From an uncultured Elusimicrobium sp. (lineage in GTDB: Bacteria; Elusimicrobiota; Elusimicrobia; Elusimicrobiales; Elusimicrobiaceae), in assembly GCA_902797165.1 (NCBI GenBank), contig CADBRU010000009.1, forward strand, positions 62,001-126,000: a stretch of 64,000 nucleotides of DNA, written 5' to 3'. The notes beneath the pieces are model-generated. The model had not been told where the DNA came from. It did no database searches and worked only from the letters and a program-made list of their open reading frames with translations. The stretch's first letter is position 1. Each line of letters opens with the position of its first letter. Both the position numbers and the translations under genes were made by a program. Positions 61,170 to 64,000 of the stretch are shown in pieces.

Positions 61170-61952
61170 ATGAATACATTGATTTTAATTTTTGCAGGTT
61201 TGTTCGGACTCATTTTTGGTAGTTTTTTAAATGTATGTATTTATCGCATTCCGCAAAACAAATCGATTATTTGGCCGCGTTCTTTCTGCCCTAAATGCGG
61301 CAAAACCATTGCTTGGTACGATAATATCCCGGTGCTTAGTTATATTATCTTATGGGGTAAGGGCCGCTGCTGCAAAGAGCCGATTTCCTGTCAATATCCG
61401 CTGGTGGAATTATTGACGGCGGCGCTCACGGTTTTATTTGTATGGCGCTATGGCATAACGGCGTGGACTTTTGTGGTTTTAGCGGCAGTATACAGTTTAA
61501 TTATTTCTTCCGTGATTGATTTGCAACTGATGATTATTCCAGACCGTTTTTCTATAGGACTGATTGTTTTTGGACTGGCGGTTTCTTTTCTAAATCCGAA
61601 TTTTGACGGAACGGCTTGGCATCGTTTCTTGCAAAGTTTACTCGGCGCCGGAGTAGGATTTTTCGGTACGTTAGCGGTGGCTGTTTTGGGTTGGTTTATG
61701 TTTAAGAAAGAAGCCATGGGCGGCGGTGATGTGAAATTGATGGGCGGCATCGGGGCCCTAGTAGGTTGGGAAGGTGTAATTACGACCACCATTTTTGCCT
61801 CCGTGGCCGGACTAATTTATTCTGTTTTCCTGATGATTTTTAAGGGCAAAAAAGGCGGGGATGCTATTCCGTTTGGCCCTTTTTTAAGTATCGGCGCGAT
61901 CATTAATTTGTTCTATTTGGTTAGTCCGTATATGCTGACCATTGAATTTTAA
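61170..61952 (+). CDS. pilD: Prepilin peptidase/N-methylase (PilD-like, A24)
   Basis: Cuts and methylates class III signal peptides. The 260-residue protein has FGSFLNVCIYRIP, the cytoplasmic Cys motif CPKC (Cys40, 43), IAWYDNIPVLSYI, and catalytic Asp motifs DLQLMIIPD (117-125) and GGGDVKLMG (Asp187). The second zinc pair is altered: GRCCKEPISC (Cys67, 68, 74) replaces the usual GxCRxC spacing. It is flanked by a pseudopilin and a canonical pilin and would serve all pilins in this window. Confidence 0.93.
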   Translation: MNTLILIFAGLFGLIFGSFLNVCIYRIPQNKSIIWPRSFCPKCGKTIAWYDNIPVLSYIILWGKGRCCKEPISCQYPLVELLTAALTVLFVWRYGITAWTFVVLAAVYSLIISSVIDLQLMIIPDRFSIGLIVFGLAVSFLNPNFDGTAWHRFLQSLLGAGVGFFGTLAVAVLGWFMFKKEAMGGGDVKLMGGIGALVGWEGVITTTIFASVAGLIYSVFLMIFKGKKGGDAIPFGPFLSIGAIINLFYLVSPYMLTIEF

Positions 61953-61972
61953 AAACAGGAGAAAGTAAATTT

Positions 61973-62413
61973 ATGAACAGGGCATTTACTTTAATTGAAC
62001 TACTCGTTGTAGTGCTGATTATCGGCATATTATCCGCTATTGCTTTGCCGCAATATAGTAAAGCAGTGGAAAAAGCACGCATGACGGAAGCGGTCATGGC
62101 AGTAGAAAAAGTTGCCCAAGCACAACAAATTTACAAAATGGCCAACGGTACTTTTACGCGAGACATTAATGATTTAGACATTGATTATGCAGTGGAAGAT
62201 GCCGATTACTGCGGTATTCATGCTAAAAAAACAAAACATTTTTTAATTACTGCTAGCAATTGTGTGGGAGACCAAGTGGATATTGCATTGGTTACCAAAT
62301 CAAACCATTACACATTGACAAAAACACTTGCCAATGCCAGAGATTGTATTTTATATGACGATGTAACCGACTACGAAGAAAAACTTTGTTTGGAATGGGA
62401 AGCGGGACACTAA
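61973..62413 (+). CDS. Type IV pilin-like protein (canonical paralog 5)
   Basis: A 146-residue pilin with MNRA|FTLIELLVVVLIIG, Glu5 and ALPQYSKAVEKARM. The body differs from the others: it lacks the ELSGG and YCTKYF blocks, has DYCGIHAKK, SNCVGDQ and a C-terminal pair (DCILYDDVTDYEEKLC). It sits 20 bases after pilD and is probably co-transcribed with it. A GGAG ribosome site precedes the ATG. Confidence 0.9.
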   Translation: MNRAFTLIELLVVVLIIGILSAIALPQYSKAVEKARMTEAVMAVEKVAQAQQIYKMANGTFTRDINDLDIDYAVEDADYCGIHAKKTKHFLITASNCVGDQVDIALVTKSNHYTLTKTLANARDCILYDDVTDYEEKLCLEWEAGH

Positions 62414-62416
62414 TTT

Positions 62417-62449
62417 AAAAACCCCGGGTAAGTACCCGGGGTATTTTTT
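62417..62449. terminator. Bidirectional terminator after the pilD-pilin unit
   Basis: ACCCCGGGTA/TACCCGGGGT stem with a 2-base loop, A run before and T run after. Confidence 0.9.
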
Positions 62450-62465
62450 CGGTAAATCTTTGGAT

Positions 62466-62816
62466 TTACATAGCGCTTAAAAATGCTGTGATGCCGGCCA
62501 AGATGGCTCCCCCAAAGAAAATAATCAGCAGTATGGGTACCAGTGCTATCAGCACTGTTATCCAGCCAAATAGTCCGGCCCAATAAGCAAAACGGGCTGC
62601 CTCATCTATACGCTCTTGTGAGAGTAAATCTTGCACACGCAGTGATAAAATCAGCGCCGCCAGCGCCAGAGGAATCGTAAAAAATCCGGAAAAACAAGAT
62701 AAACAAACCGCCACTACCGCCAACACAAAATGTGTATTTATAGTGCGGGGTTTGTCTCCGCCTGTGTTTGTGCCGGTGATTTGCAATGATTGTTTGTTCT
62801 GTGTTTCTTCTGTCAT
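62466..62816 (-). CDS. CD225/dispanin-like small membrane protein
   Basis: A 116-residue protein with a polar N-terminal tail (about 1-28), a first helix (HFVLAVVAVCLSCFSGFF) and a second (WITVLIALVPILLIIFF) joined by SLRVQDLLSQERIDEAARFAYWA. This matches the layout of CD225/DUF4190 proteins, in which the middle amphipathic loop follows a Cys-containing first helix. Function in bacteria is unknown. AAGGAG precedes the ATG; a Cys/Gly microprotein gene lies just upstream. Confidence 0.78.
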   Translation of the reverse strand: MTEETQNKQSLQITGTNTGGDKPRTINTHFVLAVVAVCLSCFSGFFTIPLALAALILSLRVQDLLSQERIDEAARFAYWAGLFGWITVLIALVPILLIIFFGGAILAGITAFLSAM

Positions 62817-62848
62817 TTGTACGCTCCTTGTGTCATAAACTTATCGGC

Positions 62849-62890
62849 TTATTTCTTTTTGCCGCCGCCGCATCCACATCCACAACCCAT
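62849..62890 (-). CDS. 13-residue Cys/Gly-rich microprotein
   Basis: A 14-codon frame encodes MGCGCGCGGGKKK, with a full AAGGAGG exactly six bases before its ATG, as good a ribosome site as any in the window. It is too short for gene finders. The three Cys alternate with Gly and are followed by a lysine tail; a metal- or redox-binding role is possible. It lies 32 bases upstream of the CD225-like gene on the same strand, so the two are probably co-transcribed. Confidence 0.6.
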   Translation of the reverse strand: MGCGCGCGGGKKK

Positions 62891-62964
62891 AGGTGGCCTC
62901 CTTATTAATATAGTCATCCTGCCCCATTATTATATAAAATATAGGAAACTGGGAGACCTTTAAA

Positions 62965-63246
62965 ATGTTATTAGAAAAAGACAATATAGCACGTTGTACC
63001 CGCTCGACTAAAATACGCTTACGGGCAGACGAACAACAAAAATACGATAAAGAATTACAAGAATTATTCCATTGGGTGGACGAATTATCCAAGGTGGATA
63101 CTTCCGCTGTGCCGGAAAGTTCTCTTGCATACGCGGCTTATCTGCGTCCGGATGAACCGATTATGAACGAGGCTTTGGCAGACACATTGGTCGGAGCATT
63201 TAACGAACAAGAAGGCCATTGTGCCAAGGTAAAAAAGGTGTTGTAA
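62965..63246 (+). CDS. gatC: Asp-tRNA(Asn)/Glu-tRNA(Gln) amidotransferase subunit C
   Basis: A 93-residue stabilising subunit of the GatCAB amidotransferase, which corrects mischarged Glu-tRNA(Gln) and Asp-tRNA(Asn). The helical first half and the RPDEP…ADTLVGAFNEQEGHCAKVKKVL tail (family: 'ddvP…alanAPe…gfFkVPkVl') fit GatC. Only one base separates it from gatA. Cys11 near the start is unusual. Confidence 0.9.
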   Translation: MLLEKDNIARCTRSTKIRLRADEQQKYDKELQELFHWVDELSKVDTSAVPESSLAYAAYLRPDEPIMNEALADTLVGAFNEQEGHCAKVKKVL

Positions 63247-63247
63247 T

Positions 63248-64000
63248 ATGAAAACCGTTTTAGAAATTGCGCAAGCAGTACAAACTGGAACGCTGACGGC
63301 ACGCCAAGCGGTGGAAGAAAGTTTGAAAGTGATTGCCGAAAAAAACCCGCAAATCAATGCTTTTGTGGAAGTGTGGGACAAAGAGGCTTTGGCGCGGGCC
63401 GATGAATTGGACGCACGCCGCAGCCGCGGGGAAAAATTAGGGCCTTTGGCCGGGGTACCCGTCGGCATTAAAGATAATATTTTATACAAAGGGCACAAGG
63501 CTACTTGCTGCTCTAAGATGCTGGAAAATTATGTGGCGCCGTACAATTCTACTGTAGTAGAAAAATTGTTGGCGGCCGATGCGGTTATTATCGGTCGGAC
63601 CAATATGGATGAATTTGCCATGGGCAGCAGTAACCAAACTTCTGTATACGGCCCGGTGCACAATCCGGTAGATGTTACCCGCGTGCCGGGGGGAAGTTCG
63701 GGCGGTAGTGCGGCTGCTGTGGCGGCAGGCATGGTGCCGGCTGCTTTGGGTACGGATACGGGAGGCTCGGTACGTCAACCGGCGTCCTTTTGCGGAATCG
63801 TAGGTATTAAGCCGGGTTACGGACGTATTTCACGCTACGGTATTGTGGCGTTTTCTTCCGGAGCGGACCAAGTGGGCGTGCTTACTTCCGATGTAAGCGG
63901 TGCGGCAAAGATGTTGGAAGTGTTGTGCGGCCGCGACAATAATGATTCCACCTCTTTAGAAGACAAAGTGCCGGCTTTTAGTAAAGAGTTTACCGCCGAT
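63248..64000 (+). CDS. gatA: GatCAB amidotransferase subunit A (partial, cut by the window end)
   Basis: Amidase-signature enzyme that releases ammonia from glutamine for tRNA amidation. The visible 251 codons hold the complete triad: Lys75 (GVPVGIKDNI), cis-Ser150 (PGGSSGGS) and Ser174 (GTDTGGSVRQPA). The frame is open to the last base of the window, so about half the protein is missing. It follows gatC by one base. Confidence 0.97.
   Translation, partial: MKTVLEIAQAVQTGTLTARQAVEESLKVIAEKNPQINAFVEVWDKEALARADELDARRSRGEKLGPLAGVPVGIKDNILYKGHKATCCSKMLENYVAPYNSTVVEKLLAADAVIIGRTNMDEFAMGSSNQTSVYGPVHNPVDVTRVPGGSSGGSAAAVAAGMVPAALGTDTGGSVRQPASFCGIVGIKPGYGRISRYGIVAFSSGADQVGVLTSDVSGAAKMLEVLCGRDNNDSTSLEDKVPAFSKEFTAD

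Overview
The window reads as chromosomal core sequence of a Gram-negative, host-associated bacterium, most likely a gut member of the Elusimicrobiota (close to Elusimicrobium). This is an inference from content: a full lipid A, BamA and Skp set shows an outer membrane; a sodium-pumping decarboxylase, sugar-phosphate enzymes and dicarboxylate/amino-acid uptake fit a fermenter; and the scattered family of near-identical type IV pilin N-termini with divergent C-termini resembles what is known of Elusimicrobium minutum. No rRNA, transposase, integrase, prophage gene or CRISPR array was seen. Genes are densely packed, often with 1-20 base overlaps, and most convergent junctions carry a symmetrical A-tract/GC-hairpin/T-tract terminator that can work in both directions.

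Layout. 0-5 kb (+): a degenerate GH3-like protein, then an overlapping chain znuA-znuC-znuB-nth-HAD phosphatase. 5-9 kb (-): birA-oadG-oadA-oadB, a biotin-dependent Na+ pump encoded with its own biotin ligase. 9-17 kb: a pilin (+), then the outer-membrane assembly operon on the - strand (bamA, skp-like, lpxD, lpxC, fabZ, lpxA, lpxI) with rpmB and terC upstream. 18-24 kb (+): a large Cys-rich pilin, tRNA-Thr, two exported TldD/PmbA-like proteins and another pilin. 24-29 kb (-): a tight six-gene envelope operon (lipoprotein, beta-barrel, HAMP protein, TolC, patatin, TPR). 29-37 kb: an unrecognised 691-residue membrane-anchored protein, a trypsin-like protease, greA, GH57 plus DUF4912, a DMT exporter, uppP and sixA. 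37-46.5 kb (+): addB-addA, an inverted pilin, ybaB, an aldo/keto reductase and a spore-photoproduct-lyase-like radical SAM enzyme. 46.6-53 kb: a pilin, a TlpA-like thioredoxin, a DAACS symporter, a histidine phosphatase, and ROK kinase-manA-GT32. 53-59 kb (-): a structured intergenic segment with tRNA-Leu, a PfkB kinase, a PpiD-like protein, bactofilin, an M23 peptidase and an amidase. 59-64 kb (+): Nif3, an M20 peptidase, a divergent pseudopilin, prepilin peptidase, a pilin, a 13-residue Cys/Gly microprotein with a CD225-like protein (-), gatC and the start of gatA.

How the parts fit. Envelope building dominates: lipid A synthesis, BamA/Skp assembly, UppP lipid-carrier recycling, and bactofilin, M23 peptidase and amidase for wall shape. 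Pilin export is served by the prepilin peptidase at 61.2 kb, which would process at least five canonical pilins in this window. The most unusual items are the pilin repertoire, the six-gene envelope operon, the 691-residue orphan with an inverted repeat before its ribosome site, the paired exported TldD-like proteins, the stem-loop-rich segment between duplicated tRNA-Leu 3' ends, and the 13-residue Cys/Gly microprotein.
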